64,000 nucleotides of DNA from Pelomyxa schiedti (taxonomy: Eukaryota; Evosea; Pelobiontida; Pelomyxidae), in NCBI GenBank assembly GCA_020536535.1, contig JAHLWZ010000583.1:1-64000 (forward strand), written 5' to 3'. The position numbers were made by a program, and so were the translations under genes. Positions 1 through 10,382 of this stretch are shown here, one piece after another (positions within the stretch are counted from its first letter, which is position 1; each line of letters opens with the position of its first letter). The notes under the pieces were generated by a model that worked only from the letters and a program-made list of their open reading frames with translations, made no database searches and was not told where the DNA came from.

Positions 1-120
1 AGAATTCGACGATGGCGACTTCGATGCAGGGGACTTGGCCTTTGTTGTGTTTGTGCGTCCTCTGCTCTTTTCCATTTTTTTTGTTTGTGGCTTTTTCCCA
101 GAGGTGAAGAACATCTTTAA
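1..120 (+). CDS. C-terminal end of an unrecognised gene (partial)
   Basis: An open frame from base 2 encodes an acidic stretch (EFDDGDFDAGDLAF). A GT-AG intron of about 45 bases then appears to run from about base 49 to the cag at 99-101. Splicing in the phase that stays open gives a short tail ending in GEEHL and a TAA at 118-120. A competing splice choice would end at about base 140. The gene enters from the left edge, and its end faces the TRAPPC3 stop at 206, so the two would be convergent. Too little is present to name a family. Low confidence. Confidence 0.3.
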   Translation, partial: RIRRWRLRCRGLGLCCVCASSALFHFFCLWLFPRGEEHL

Positions 121-205
121 AGTCCGAGTGTGTAATTTTTAGAATTTTTGGGAGAAATGAGAAATGGGGTTTATGTATTTAGTTTCGCCAAGTTGCAACA
201 ACGTG

Positions 206-1322
206 TCAATCACCACCAGGGTTGACAGAGAATTTTTCGTCATTGAGTCTTTCTCTCAGTATGACTTTAATTTCATTGGTTGGGTGACCAAGCAGAATAT
301 CCTGTACAAACCTGAAGGAGAAATATTAAAACGATTCTATGAGGGGATAATGGCACGCCTGCATTCCACTCCCATGTGGACCATCTCAAGTGAGCCTCTT
401 ATAACCCCACAAATTATGTTACAGTAGCAGAGCCGGGAGTAGTTTTCTGGTAATTCCACAAACTCAATGAGTGGGTTTTCATCAAGGACAATAGAACACT
501 CTGTTACTGCACTCCCGGAAGATGAAGCGGGTGTGTAAACTGTTCCGGAAACGCCAAGCATCATTTTCAGAGCAATTTTAGCAATTACATCAACAGTCTC
601 TGCAAAGTCTTTGCATCGTGGAATAGAAGTTTTGGCGAAGAAGTCCTCAACCCTTCGCAAATTGAGAGTTAGCGGAGAGTTGGCAGTTCCTTACATTTAT
701 TTATGTCTTAATACAGAACCTCCACTAATACGTTATTAAATAGGGACGCACAATCTGAGGCCGATGTTGTAGCCCATCTTTTCCAGTTGTGTGTTTGCTT
801 CTTCAACATTGCCATCGCAATCCTTCAGAACTTGGGAAACCACAGCACCATAGGTCAAAGTAAGCAGTTCCGCGGATACTTTTTCAACCTTTTTGGGTGG
901 TTTTAAAGTCAGTTTTCAAAAAAAAAAAAAAAAGGCTTCATAGTGCATTTTATCCCGGTATTAAACCAATTGCAATACCCGCACCGAGCTAGGTATTATA
1001 CATTAATTATAAATAGTTACTATTATAATGTGTAGCGGGCGGGCCCCAGCACGCCACACGCAACGACCTTGTGCCACTCCGCGTCGCCCTTCTTGGCCCT
1101 GGCTACGGTGGCCGGCCCCGTCATCGGCACCATCCCCCCCGTCCCCGTCCCCGTGCCCGTGCCGCCCATGGGCGCCGTGGCCCCCCCCGTCCCGCTGCCC
1201 CCGCCCCCCGTAGACGACGACGCGGAGGACGCGGGCGACACGAGGGCTGGGGACACGCTTGGCGGGGGCAGCGAGCTGCTCCCCAGTGGGCCCGACGCCG
1301 CTGTGTTGCTGCCGCCGCTCAT
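206..1322 (-). CDS. TRAPPC3: TRAPP complex subunit TRAPPC3 / Bet3, four exons
   Basis: Core subunit of the TRAPP tethering complex, which acts in ER-to-Golgi vesicle traffic as part of the Rab1/Ypt1 exchange factor. Exons read on the minus strand are 1322-1068, 888-752, 652-359 and 311-206, joining in frame to 263 residues. The conserved core reads VEKVSAELLTLTYGAVVSQ, then MGYNIGLRLVEDF, then FVELPENYSRLCYCNIICG, then ECRFVQDILLG, in the order of human TRAPPC3. The first exon adds a Ser/Gly/Pro/Thr-rich extension of about 75 residues that I do not expect in ordinary family members. The third intron is GC-AG (gcgtgc...ttcag), the only in-frame way to join ECR to FVQD. The stop faces the partial gene at the left edge, and the start diverges from the sirtuin gene. 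Confidence 0.9.
315..358 (-). other. GC-AG intron in TRAPPC3
   Basis: The minus-strand sequence after the codon pair for Glu-Cys is AG then gcgtgccatt, and the intron ends ctccttcag. Using the nearby GT two bases later breaks the frame. Using GC gives ECR-FVQD, matching the TRAPPC3 family. The acceptor AG occupies 312-313. Confidence 0.7.
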
Positions 1323-1576
1323 GTCTGTCTGCGATCTTGTTGGATTGAATGGTCTATGTGATGGTTAAGCTTCCTCTGGGAGCTCTACCCAGGTTGACCT
1401 CGAGAGGCCTTACCCAGGGGTGAAAGAACCAGGAGGGAGGTCCCGGGCTGTGCCCCGGTCGGGGGCTTTCATTGAAGTGCAAGTTTAAAACCCTTTCGAA
1501 GAATCTCTCAGGAAGAGGGAGACAGACGGACGGCTACCAACAACTTTAAGAATTCTTTAGTTAAACAGTAGGGAAT
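1323..1576. promoter_or_regulatory. Divergent intergenic region with GC-rich hairpins
   Basis: This spacer separates the divergent TRAPPC3 and sirtuin start codons. From about 1371 to 1470 it contains a run of potential hairpins: CTGGG with CCCAG around a 7-base loop at about 1375-1391, CCTC with GAGG at about 1398-1407, and GCCCC facing GGGGC at about 1453-1467. This could be 5' leader structure for either gene or an unrecognised structured RNA. I compared it by eye with U1, U2, U4, U5, SRP, U3 and RNase P motifs and found no convincing match. Confidence 0.4.
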
Positions 1577-4500
1577 ATGTATTTGGCAGGTGGTGTTCTA
1601 GTGTCGTTGGGACTCGTGGCATTGGTTGTACTGTGGCGTGCCTTGTCGGCCATGCGCCGAAACGCAAAACTGTATGTATTTGTCTCTATGTCTTGCATCT
1701 CATTCTTCCTTTTGATGCCATTCATTCTTCACCACGCTCCTGGGCACCATTCGTCTTCCATTTATTTTGTTTTCTGTTTGCAGGCGATCGTTGGATGTTG
1801 TTGCACCTGAGCTTGTTATTGCGTGCAGCGATGGGAACGTGGGCATGGTGGAGGGTGTATTGTCGCGCGTGGGACGCACCAACATAGGGGTTATTCGCGA
1901 AGCAGTGCACACGAGGTGCATCAGCCGGGGCGACTGCCAAGAGGACGCCATTATGGCTGCTGCCAGGCACGGCTCCGTGGACTGCCTGAGGTTTTTTCCC
2001 CCATTCCCATGACATTTGGGTTCATTTGTTGATTGATTCCTTGCTTATGAGACGTTAAACTAGGGCGTTGATGAAGGCCTGTGCTTGGGAAAATGGTGAT
2101 CCAAACATTGACTCCGAGGTTGATGGGATTGGATGGAAGGTATGATTCGATCCCCGAGCCGCTTGTGACTTTTCTGATAAGTATGTTTAGGCTATTCACC
2201 TGGCGTGCCTGGGCAAATCTTTAGAGGCAGCACAGCTTCTAATAAAAGAGGCAGGTTCTTCCATTGAGTGCAAAGCTGACCAAAATGGCTGGACTCCTCT
2301 GATGATTGCAGTTTCTCACAATGATGAAAAAATGTTCGATTACCTCCTTTGTTGTGGGGCTGACCTCAACGTGAAAGGTTGTTACCTTGCAAAAGTGGTA
2401 CCTCTGACAATCCTCTTAGATATCGTTTCCCACACACCCCTGATTATTGCAAGTTGCAATGGGTTTTTACCCTTAGTAACATCTCTGTTAGATGCCAAAG
2501 TAGATGCCACGGTAAAGCGACTTTACATTCGCTCTGGTAACAAGTAAATTACACGCCAGGTGGCAACTACAAACAGCAGTGAGACCGCATTATTTATGGC
2601 ATGCAGGAATGGTCACTTTGAAATAGTAAAGCTCTTGATTGAGCGAACTGGAACAGGGGTTAATACTCTCCTTTTTGAAAGAAAGAGTATTCACTACTAT
2701 TTAGCAAGTAAATACGGAGGGATATAACTGGACAACTCCTCTTCACGTTGCTTGCATGATAGGTTCTGTCCCTACTGTGCAACTTCTGTTGGACTCTGGA
2801 GCTAAGATTAATGCAGTAAAGAAGGACGGCTTTACAGGTATAACTTAAGTCTGTCATACTCCATAAAGATCTTACACTGTTTAGCTTTGCACCTCGCTTG
2901 CATCAAAGGAAACGTGGATGTAATTTCGCAACCGAACTTAACACAAACAAACCTTTTTTTTTACAGCTGGTGAACCTGTTACTTCAAAGGGGAGCTGTGG
3001 TCTCCTCTGCCAGCAAGTTTGGAACGTCTCCACTCCATGAAGCTGCTTTCACTGGAAAAACAGAGGTATGAAGATGAAGCATTAATCTTAGTATAAGGGA
3101 ATGTCAATTCAGGTAGCCCAAATTCTTATCGATGCCGGAGCGGATGTGAATATGCCTGACAATGATAAACAGTCACCGCTGCATCGTGCCTGCGCCTGCA
3201 AAACTCCAAATAATGGTTCTTACTGAACAATCTGGCTGCAACTAAGAGTTTAACAGACTTGGTAACCCTCCTGCTGAATAGGGGCTCGTTTATCAATGCA
3301 AAAGATAGTGGAGATTCAACACCACTCCATATTGCAGTATGCAATACAAATCCAGGTTACCAGTCCTTTTCCTCACCAAATTAAATTAAAATTTGCCCAC
3401 AGGCAGCCCGGAAAGAATTCAACTACTTCTTGAAAATGGTGCAGATTTTTCTGCTGTCAACAGACATGATTGGACCCCTCTGCATGTTGCCTACTCACAT
3501 GTATGGCACCACATCGATTCCAATCCCTAAACTCAGCATAGGACGGAGCAGTAGAAATTGTCAACGCCATAGAGACATTCATCAAAAAAGCTTCTCCATC
3601 CTTCCTCTCCACGTTTGATAAAAATAAGCCACGTAATACTGAGCGAAAGGCTGTGCGGTATGTGGCACTAGATATGGAGGCTCGAATGAGAGTACTAGAT
3701 GGGAATGTATCTTTAGAGGGTGTTGCCAAAAAGATCAAGTCCGGTAGGTCCTTGTCTTGTTCTGGGCGAAAATTTCACCTCTTCCAGGTTTAATTAAAAA
3801 AGTCATTTTCCTTACTGGTGCAGGAATAAGCGTTTCTGCAGGAATACCTGACTTCCGCTCAGCTGAGGGGGTACTTTCTTCCAATTTGAGTTTGTGATGT
3901 GACCAACTCTTTAATAAGTTGTATGCTCCAAGCTCGGCAGCTAAGTATTCTGTTCCAAATGGGAGTGGTTCTTTTCATATAGGATATTTCATGCAACACC
4001 CAGATCAATTTTACGCATGTATAAACAAAGTATTTTTGCCTGTATTTTCTGGCTCTGTAAGGTTTGCTTACCTAAAATTGACCGGTCAATTTTAACCTTC
4101 ACCTGCAGACCAACGAAATTCCATAAAATGATAAAAATATTCCAAGACAAGGGCCTCCTATTACGCAACTACACTCAGAATATCGATGCACTGGAATTCA
4201 CTGCGGGGATAGAACCGGATGTATATCTACCCATTTTCTTGAAGATTACTTTTAAGTAGTCATGATAGAAACTTGTGGAGTCTCATGGAACTTTCCGTAC
4301 CGCTACATGTGTTAGCCCTTCATGCAGAGCTTCAGCAAACATGGCACAGTTCTGGCGAGATGTTGCAGACTCCAAGGTTCCGTTCTGTGAGAAGTGCGGC
4401 GGCCTTGTAAAACCAGGTTTCATTCTCACATTCAAAACCAAAAAATCAAGGTACTTACTAATTATAACAGATGTTGTATTCTTTGGGGAGGCACTCCCGC

Positions 4501-4886
4501 TGCGGTTCTATGAGGCACAACCACGGGACTTCCCACAATGTGACCTCCTCATTGTTGCCGGTACCACCCTTTCAGTGTACCCCTTCGCGGGCCTCGTAGC
4601 GGACGTCCCAGTCACCACACCCAGGCTCCTCTTCAACAAAGAACCCGTTGGTGTATGGAGGAAGAACTGCGCATCATCAGCAACTACAGCAGCTTCAACA
4701 ACAACCACCGCAACCACATCAGCAACCACCACATCCTCAGAGCCATCCGAACCATCACAAACATCAGATGATGAGAGTGATGATGCACTGGAGAACTACC
4801 GGGATGTGATGGAACTAGGGGACTGCGATAGTGGTGCTGTCAAGTTGTTGACCCTCCTGGGATGGGACAACCTCCTTGTCGACTAG
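1577..4886 (+). CDS. Membrane-anchored ankyrin-repeat / Sir2 deacetylase fusion
   Basis: Predicted NAD-dependent protein deacylase with its own ankyrin scaffold. Exon 1 (1577-1671) encodes a hydrophobic segment (GGVLVSLGLVALVVLW) followed by basic residues, which reads as a signal anchor. The next exons (from 1784) encode ankyrin repeats up to about 3.6 kb, with typical pieces such as GWTPLMIAVSHND, TPLHVACMIG and SPLHRACACK. The Sir2 domain follows: LTGAGISVSAGIPDFRS, then GSVRPTKFHKM, YTQNIDALE, a catalytic-His motif SHGTF, zinc cysteines CVSPSC and CEKC, and KP-DVVFFGE after splicing. It ends with VAGTTLSVYPFA and TPRLLFNKE. All residues expected for catalysis appear present, closest to the SIRT1/2/3 class. 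A Thr/Ser/Ala-rich and acidic tail ends at the TAG of 4884-4886. About a dozen introns were joined by eye, so exact boundaries are approximate. Confidence 0.85.
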
Positions 4887-5103
4887 GTAGTGGTAGCTGC
4901 CACACAACACACACCAACTCGGTGAGTGACCACGAAAAACACAACCAAAAATGGGTCACTATCACCCCATCACCAACTTATCGGCGTGTATTACTGCGAA
5001 ACAAAACAATCTGTTGTTGGAGCAACGTTTCGTTGTTAAAGCGTCGCAATTTAAAAAAAAAATTAAAAAAACCTAAGCAACAGACAACAAGGGTTGTTAT
5101 AAT

Positions 5104-6426
5104 ATGTCGGCAACTTCGGCGTCGTCGGGAGGTAGTGGTGGGGGTACATTATGGGAGCACTGCGGGGCGCTGGTGGGAAGCGCAACGCTTAGCGACGTGA
5201 CACTTACAGTTATGGGAACACCCATAAACGCCCACAAGTATGTTGCGTTTAACTCAACCGACATTATTGTAATTAATAACATTGTGTCCATTTTTTTTAG
5301 GATATTTTTATCTCGGTCACCAGTGCTGAGGCAACTTCTTGTTGGTGATGTGAAACAACTGGACTTTGATGACCCAATGATATCGCTGATTGGGGTGAAA
5401 AGCTTCCTGCTTTATTTATATACTGACAAAGCTGAACTCTCTGTGCCAAGTAACCTAAGCTTCCTTACGTGCCGCATCCTTTAACTCACGGCAACGTAGA
5501 TGTCCTACCAACCAAGTACATTGCAACGAAGTTCCAGCTTCCGTCACTGGCGGCACATTGTACAGCATTCTCCCACTCGTGCCTTTCGCCATTGACTGTC
5601 TGCGGGTTACTCTCGTCTGCAATACAGTACGAGGACCGGCCTCTGATTGATGCATGCTGCACCTTTTTGACTTACAATCCAATTGAAACCGAGTCGTTTG
5701 CGGATTTGTCGCAAGCAGCCCTCCAAATGATTCTAGGCCAACCCCATCTCGCCACGCCCGAGGTACCTTCCCCCTTCTCTTCTGGCCTTCTTTCTTTCTT
5801 ATCTCATACAGGACGAACTCCTCAACGGGTGCAATCAATTCGCCCAAAAGCAAATGAAGGAGCGGAAACTCCCGCCCACGCCCGAATCCAAATCCGAGGT
5901 GCTCAAGGACATCCTCCCCCTCGTCACCCCGCCGCACCCCCGCGAGGCCGCGGCGGCCCCCGCCCCGGTGCGCTGGGACCCCGCCCGCTGCCACCGCCTG
6001 CTGACCCCCTCGCCCGACTGCAGGACCCTGGCCTGCGGGGGGCGGGCCGGCTGGCCCTCGTGCCTGGCCAAGAGGGGCTGCAGGGCCGGGGTGCTGCAGT
6101 GGGCCGTGGAGCACGACGCGGACGACCCGTTCGTGGGCGTGGCCCCGGCGGCCCACAGGACCTCGGACAACGTGGGGGTGCACTTGGCCCTGCATGTCAG
6201 CGACGGGACTATAAGGCAGAAGGGGATGACTATCTGCAGCTTCGGGAAGAGGTGCTACGGCCGCGTGATCGTGACGCTGGACTGCGTGGCCAAGGTGCTG
6301 GGGTTCACGGTGGAGGACCGCACTGTGGCGTGCAGTGTGGCGGATTTGCTGCAGCAGTACGGGGAGCTGTATCCCGCTGTTTCTCTGGATGACCCTGGCA
6401 AGTCCTTGTGGCTATGTGATGCATGA
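5104..6426 (+). CDS. BTB domain protein with C-terminal SPRY-like domain
   Basis: Likely a CUL3-type ubiquitin ligase adaptor. The start gives a Ser/Gly-rich leader, then a BTB domain: LSDVTLTVMGTPINAHK, an intron (gtatgt at 5238 to ttttag at 5300), IFLSRSPVLRQLL, and GVKSFLLYLYTD. A helical stretch follows (TKYIATKFQLPSLAAHC, IQYEDRPLIDACC), as in BTB-BACK proteins. After another intron near 5765-5811 a GC-rich exon encodes a Pro/Ala linker and a SPRY-like fold ending with MTICSFGKRCYGRVIVTLD, LGFTVEDRT and LYPAVSLDD, stop at 6424-6426. The family level is well supported. The substrate is unknown. Codon use turns sharply GC-rich from about 5870 to 6330 compared with the first half. Confidence 0.75.
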
Positions 6427-6596
6427 GGTGAGACCAGGTAAACCCCCACTCTTTCACCTGGAATGGAGCAACACCTTTTTTTTGCCTTACATTGTCAAAG
6501 GCCTGGTGGCACCAATCCCCCGAATACAAAAAGAACAAATGAAAAAACCACAGCAGCACCAACCTTCCCTGTGAATAGAAAAAAAAAATTAAAAAA

Positions 6597-6697
6597 GTGG
6601 TATACTTCTCGATTTTGCGTGTCATCCTTGCGCAGGGGCCATGCTAATCTTCTCTGTATTGTTCCAATTTTAACGGATGACCTGGTTGCCCAGGCTC
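6597..6697 (-). ncRNA. U6: U6 spliceosomal snRNA
   Basis: Catalytic snRNA of the spliceosome. On the minus strand the core includes ACAGAGAAGATTAGCATGG, followed by CCCCTGCGCAAGG and ATGACACGCA. This stretch, which holds the ACAGAGA box and the AGC triad, matches the human U6 core. The 5' end differs from the usual U6 cap stem: a CCTGG / CCAGG stem closed by a GCAA tetraloop (6681-6694). The 3' end runs into TTTTTT on the transcribed strand (6591-6596), a pol III terminator. An AT-rich TATA-like element lies at about 6731-6741, roughly 35-40 bases upstream of the 5' end. It sits between the converging BTB-SPRY and transporter genes. Confidence 0.96.
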
Positions 6698-6785
6698 CAG
6701 AATTTAGGTGATCCGGGCCTGCTTTTTTGATTTAAAATTTACTTGAAGAAGGAATTATGGGCGAGCCCAATTTTCGTACAAACTT

Positions 6786-8888
6786 TTACGAAAGCCAAAA
6801 TTCATCCAAGAACAGGAAGGTTACAGAGAATACCATAAAACAGAAACCGAAGACGATAAGTAGTAGCGGACATATGCGGTATATTGTCCAAGGCTTTCCC
6901 TTGGTCAAAAGTACGTAGTACCAACCTGTTGGTTTTGGTTTGCGTCCAGATTATTTATTTCTTCTTCAAGTGAATTGTTTTTTTACCTGGTAGAATATAA
7001 CATAGGAGAGTTCCGCCCGTAGCTCCAATTAAAGATATTATAAATTCAAGGTCCTCCACAGCCATTGCCACTGTGTATACGCCGGCCAAAAGGACTAGCT
7101 ATTGTGTGTGAGAAAAGTGCAAAAATGGGGAAGGCTTACAGTCTCGATGATATATCGGTGAAATGGAGGGAGCCACTTGGGGTTCCATCGTCCAAAGACA
7201 GAGCCATCTAAGTAGATACTATGGGAATTGAGCGGGTAATTGCTTTAACTGGTCATATATACCGAGCCGGATGAAATGCTAGAAGAAAGGAAAAAGAGAT
7301 TATCATGCAGGTCGCGCATCTAGCAACTGTCACAGCAATGGTTGTTGGATCTAGTTTCAAGTTAGGTAACTTCCTCTGACTTCCATACAGTTTTTCAGAA
7401 TATCCGAGTCTGTTTCTGGGCCAAATGACAAGTACCCAAAGATTGATTCAAAGCAGTAGAGAATAAAGACAAGGGGAACAACAAGTAGAGAAGTTACGGT
7501 AGACCGGGCGTAGGGATTGACAGGTTGAAGTTCATTGTAGACAGTGAAGATCTGTCACTGGTAAGAATGACCCACAATTAGTAAAATCTCACATTGTGGT
7601 GGCATGTAAACGCGAAAACAAATATTGGTAAAACATCAGCTGTTTTGAGGCTGATATTGACAAGATTCACCTTGGGCAATTAATAATTTGTGCAGCAAAG
7701 CACTGATACCTGATCGACGGAAACAATTCCTTCTCCCTTGATGTAAAATCCAACAGCAAGCAAAACTACATAACAAACAGAAAACAGACCAAGAGTGCTG
7801 AAAACCACTTAAAATTATTTTTTTTTTGTTTGGAAAAAATACCTTGTAAATTTGAGGTGATCGAGTTTCCTAATAAAGCTAATTGGCCCTAAAACACCCA
7901 TAGCCAGGGTTATCCACAAGTACCGGGTGTAAACTACTGTTGGGCCTGCTTCAGTGAACTGTTGAAGAACCTCTGGCAAAAGTTGACCTACTGGGGAGTG
8001 AGTAGTTCGACACTAGAAAAAAGAACTTCACCAAGTATGATGAGGTAGGAGCAACAGTTCCCAAAAGTTTTGATGGTAAGGGCAATGTTTATAAAAAGAA
8101 CGCTTACAGGTGCTACCTGTCGAAAAATATCATGCTTGGAGAAATGAGAAGGGGGATACCTCGTCGGCAATGGTATAAAAGAAGATACCATCCTTTATTG
8201 TTTTCTGCATTCCTCGAAACCTCAACCTTGTCTCGACAATGTTGGCACAACGTATCAATAACAAAAGTCCGAAGAGAGACAAGCAAGCAAATGTAACGAT
8301 AAGCCTGAGGTAAGGTTTTTTTTAGAAAAAGGTTTTAGCATGTATATTCGTGACAATGCTTACAATGAGCCAAGTAGTAGCCCAGTATTTGACATTGCAT
8401 AAGGTAGAGAAAGAATACCAGCTCCCACCATTGTCTTGGCTAAATTAACAACCATAGCAGGAACAGACGATGTGCCTGAAAGCCAAATATAATGTAAACA
8501 AACAAACAAACAAACAAACAAAAAAAGAACCATATTATGCAATTTCATAAACTAGGCGCATACCACCTTCTTTTTGTTTGTCGTTCCCATCATCGCCGTT
8601 GGCAACTTCGAGCGGGGACCCTATCAAAGGAGTGCGTTCGTTCGGCTTCATATGCGCCTTAGCCGAGGCGGAGCTCCCCGCACTTGTGGGTTTGGCGGCA
8701 CCCCCACCACCACCGTGCTGCGCCGGGGATGTGGCCACTCCCCCGGCTCCGGTTTCCAGCGAAACCAAATTATCAGCCCTCATCATCAGCACTGGCCGTC
8801 CCGAGGCCGACGACGACGACGCCCTCTCCTCGGTTATCTCCATCATTCTGTTGTCCCAAGGCCTCTCGTGCACAAAAATTGGATTCAA
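6786..8888 (-). CDS. Amino-acid/auxin permease (AAAP/SLC38-type) transporter
   Basis: Predicted multi-pass amino-acid transporter of a vacuolar, lysosomal or plasma membrane. The first exon (8888 down to about 8562) encodes a soluble Ser/Ala/Gly-rich N-terminus. After an intron ending ttggctttcag the AAAP signature appears: SSVPAMVVNLAKTMVGAG then ILSLPYAMSNTGLLLG. Further membrane segments follow across many short exons, for example TRYLWITLAMGVLGPISF near 7870-7950. The last exon encodes a final helix (ICPLLLIVFGFCFMVF) and ends at TAA, 6786-6788. Family membership is clear from the first membrane helix. Substrate specificity cannot be read from the sequence. The gene lies 77 bases downstream of KTI12 in the same orientation. 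The intron at 8490-8530 carries an (AAAC)n microsatellite. Confidence 0.82.
8496..8527. repeat. (AAAC)n microsatellite
   Basis: Six to seven tandem AAAC units followed by an A run, inside the first intron of the amino-acid transporter. Probably neutral. Confidence 0.9.
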
Positions 8889-8965
8889 TAATCAAATTGT
8901 GGTAAAGACGTGGTGAACCGAATTTTGAAAGTTTTCTTTTGAAGAAGCTTCTTCTAAGTTTTGTG

Positions 8966-10091
8966 TTATGAGGACCAGCTGGAATCCAGGAACTTGACAA
9001 AGGCAGTCTTCACGTCCTGTACACTGCTGAGGTGTGGCATCACCAGCCTCATGAACTCGCCCCTTACTCTCCTCAGTTCCGCCAGTGACACCCTCCTTCT
9101 TATCACCAATGTGCATGTTGATACTGATGTTCCTGATGTCTCACTGCTGCCACCAACGCAATCAAACCTGAGTGAATCACCAGGAGTAAATGTTGGTGAT
9201 GCAACTGCACGCACAATGGCATCAACAACATCCAGAGTGGCGCGGTCAGCCATGTGTGCATTGCCACTTGTTTCACATTTGTGCTGGGCTGTGGAGGCAT
9301 TTGGGCGCGGTGCTCGCCCGCACAGAAGTGCATCACATATCGCTGTGATTGTATCTGAGGTGGTGGTTTCTGTATCTTGTGGTAGGATGGTAAACACTGG
9401 CCGGTCAAAGCGAGTGGTATCTTGGGGCACTTCCAGCTTTTGCGCTAGTGATTCTAGAATGGGCTGCGGAAACGGGGTTGGTTGAATTGCTGTTGGTGTT
9501 GGTGTTACCGGTGTTGTAGAGGGTGTTGTTTCCGTGTGAAGTGGTGTTGGTGTGTTGTCACTAGCTCTTTCGGCGTTCCATTTAGTAGCAACCTCCAACG
9601 GAGTGTCACAAAACACAGTGCAGCTTGTTGTTGGTAATGCCTGTATGCGAGTAGGTAAGCATTAAGCCGGAATTCCATTAGAGAACTATCACAAATGGAT
9701 ATATATAGAGAGAACTAATAAAACGAGAGAAAACCAAGTAAGCATGTACCTTTGCCAAGCAATTCAATTCATATCTGAAGCCCCTGTTGTAAGTGCACAC
9801 GGAGTCACAAATGACCACAACACTTGTTGACAGCACCCTTTCTACCTCAGCTTTGAACATAGCGCGCGTCAGTTTTTCTTCCTCGGGGCTCGAGTACCCA
9901 TCGACTTTGTTTATGTGCAGTGTCTCCTCGTTGATCAAATGAACCTTGGTGCCCCTTTCTTTGTTCATTTTGTTTTGTAAGTAACAAACAACAATGAGAA
10001 ACGGGGAAGTACCAGCGAGGGCGTCCCATAATTTGCGGGACACAGTGGTTTTACCACTAGCCGGTATCCCGCACGTAACCACTAGTGGCAT
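8966..10091 (-). CDS. KTI12: KTI12 homologue, Elongator-associated P-loop protein
   Basis: KTI12 binds tRNA and assists Elongator in modifying wobble uridines. The start at 10091 gives MPLVVTCGIPASGKTTVSRK, with the P-loop GIPASGKT. Next come VHLINEETLHINKVDGY, EEEKLTRAMFKAEVERVLS and VVVICDSVCTYNRGFRYELN, matching the family's DSLNYIKGFRYEL block. After an intron starting gtacatgc at about 9752 the second half reads CTVFCDTPLEVATKWNAER, then ILESLAQKLEVP and TRFDRPVFTILP, and ends at 8966. A 54-base GT-AG stretch (about 10011 down to 9958) is in frame and probably an intron; removing it joins WDALA to ERGTKVHLI, which matches the family better. The gene is tandem with the transporter downstream. 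Confidence 0.9.
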
Positions 10092-10382
10092 CCACGAAAA
10101 TTGTTATGGGAACATCAAAAAAGGGGACACAAGCTGTGCCGGCAGGTAGAATGGGTTTGGATAGTGACCACCACACTGTGAGGTGTGCTGGGGTGTTGAT
10201 GGTTGTTGTTTTACTTGTGTAGTAAGGGAGAAATAAGCCCAAATACAATTGTAATGGTGTCGTAAAGGCACTAGAATCAGTTCTAGGTGTTGCTTGAATC
10301 TCCAGATTCACGGTAGTTTTCCTAGTCAGTGCCTCATTAGCCACCACAAGGCAGTACCAAGCTTGTGTTCTTGTTGTCGGTC

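Noticed and set aside
1371-1500. U1 snRNA or SRP RNA in the structured segment
   Set aside because: A CTTACCC string and GC hairpins recall U1 and SRP, but the U1 5' end, loop sequences and SRP motifs are absent.
8574-8916. Plus-strand open frames opposite the transporter N-terminus
   Set aside because: The minus strand splices directly into a clear AAAP domain, so these are shadows.
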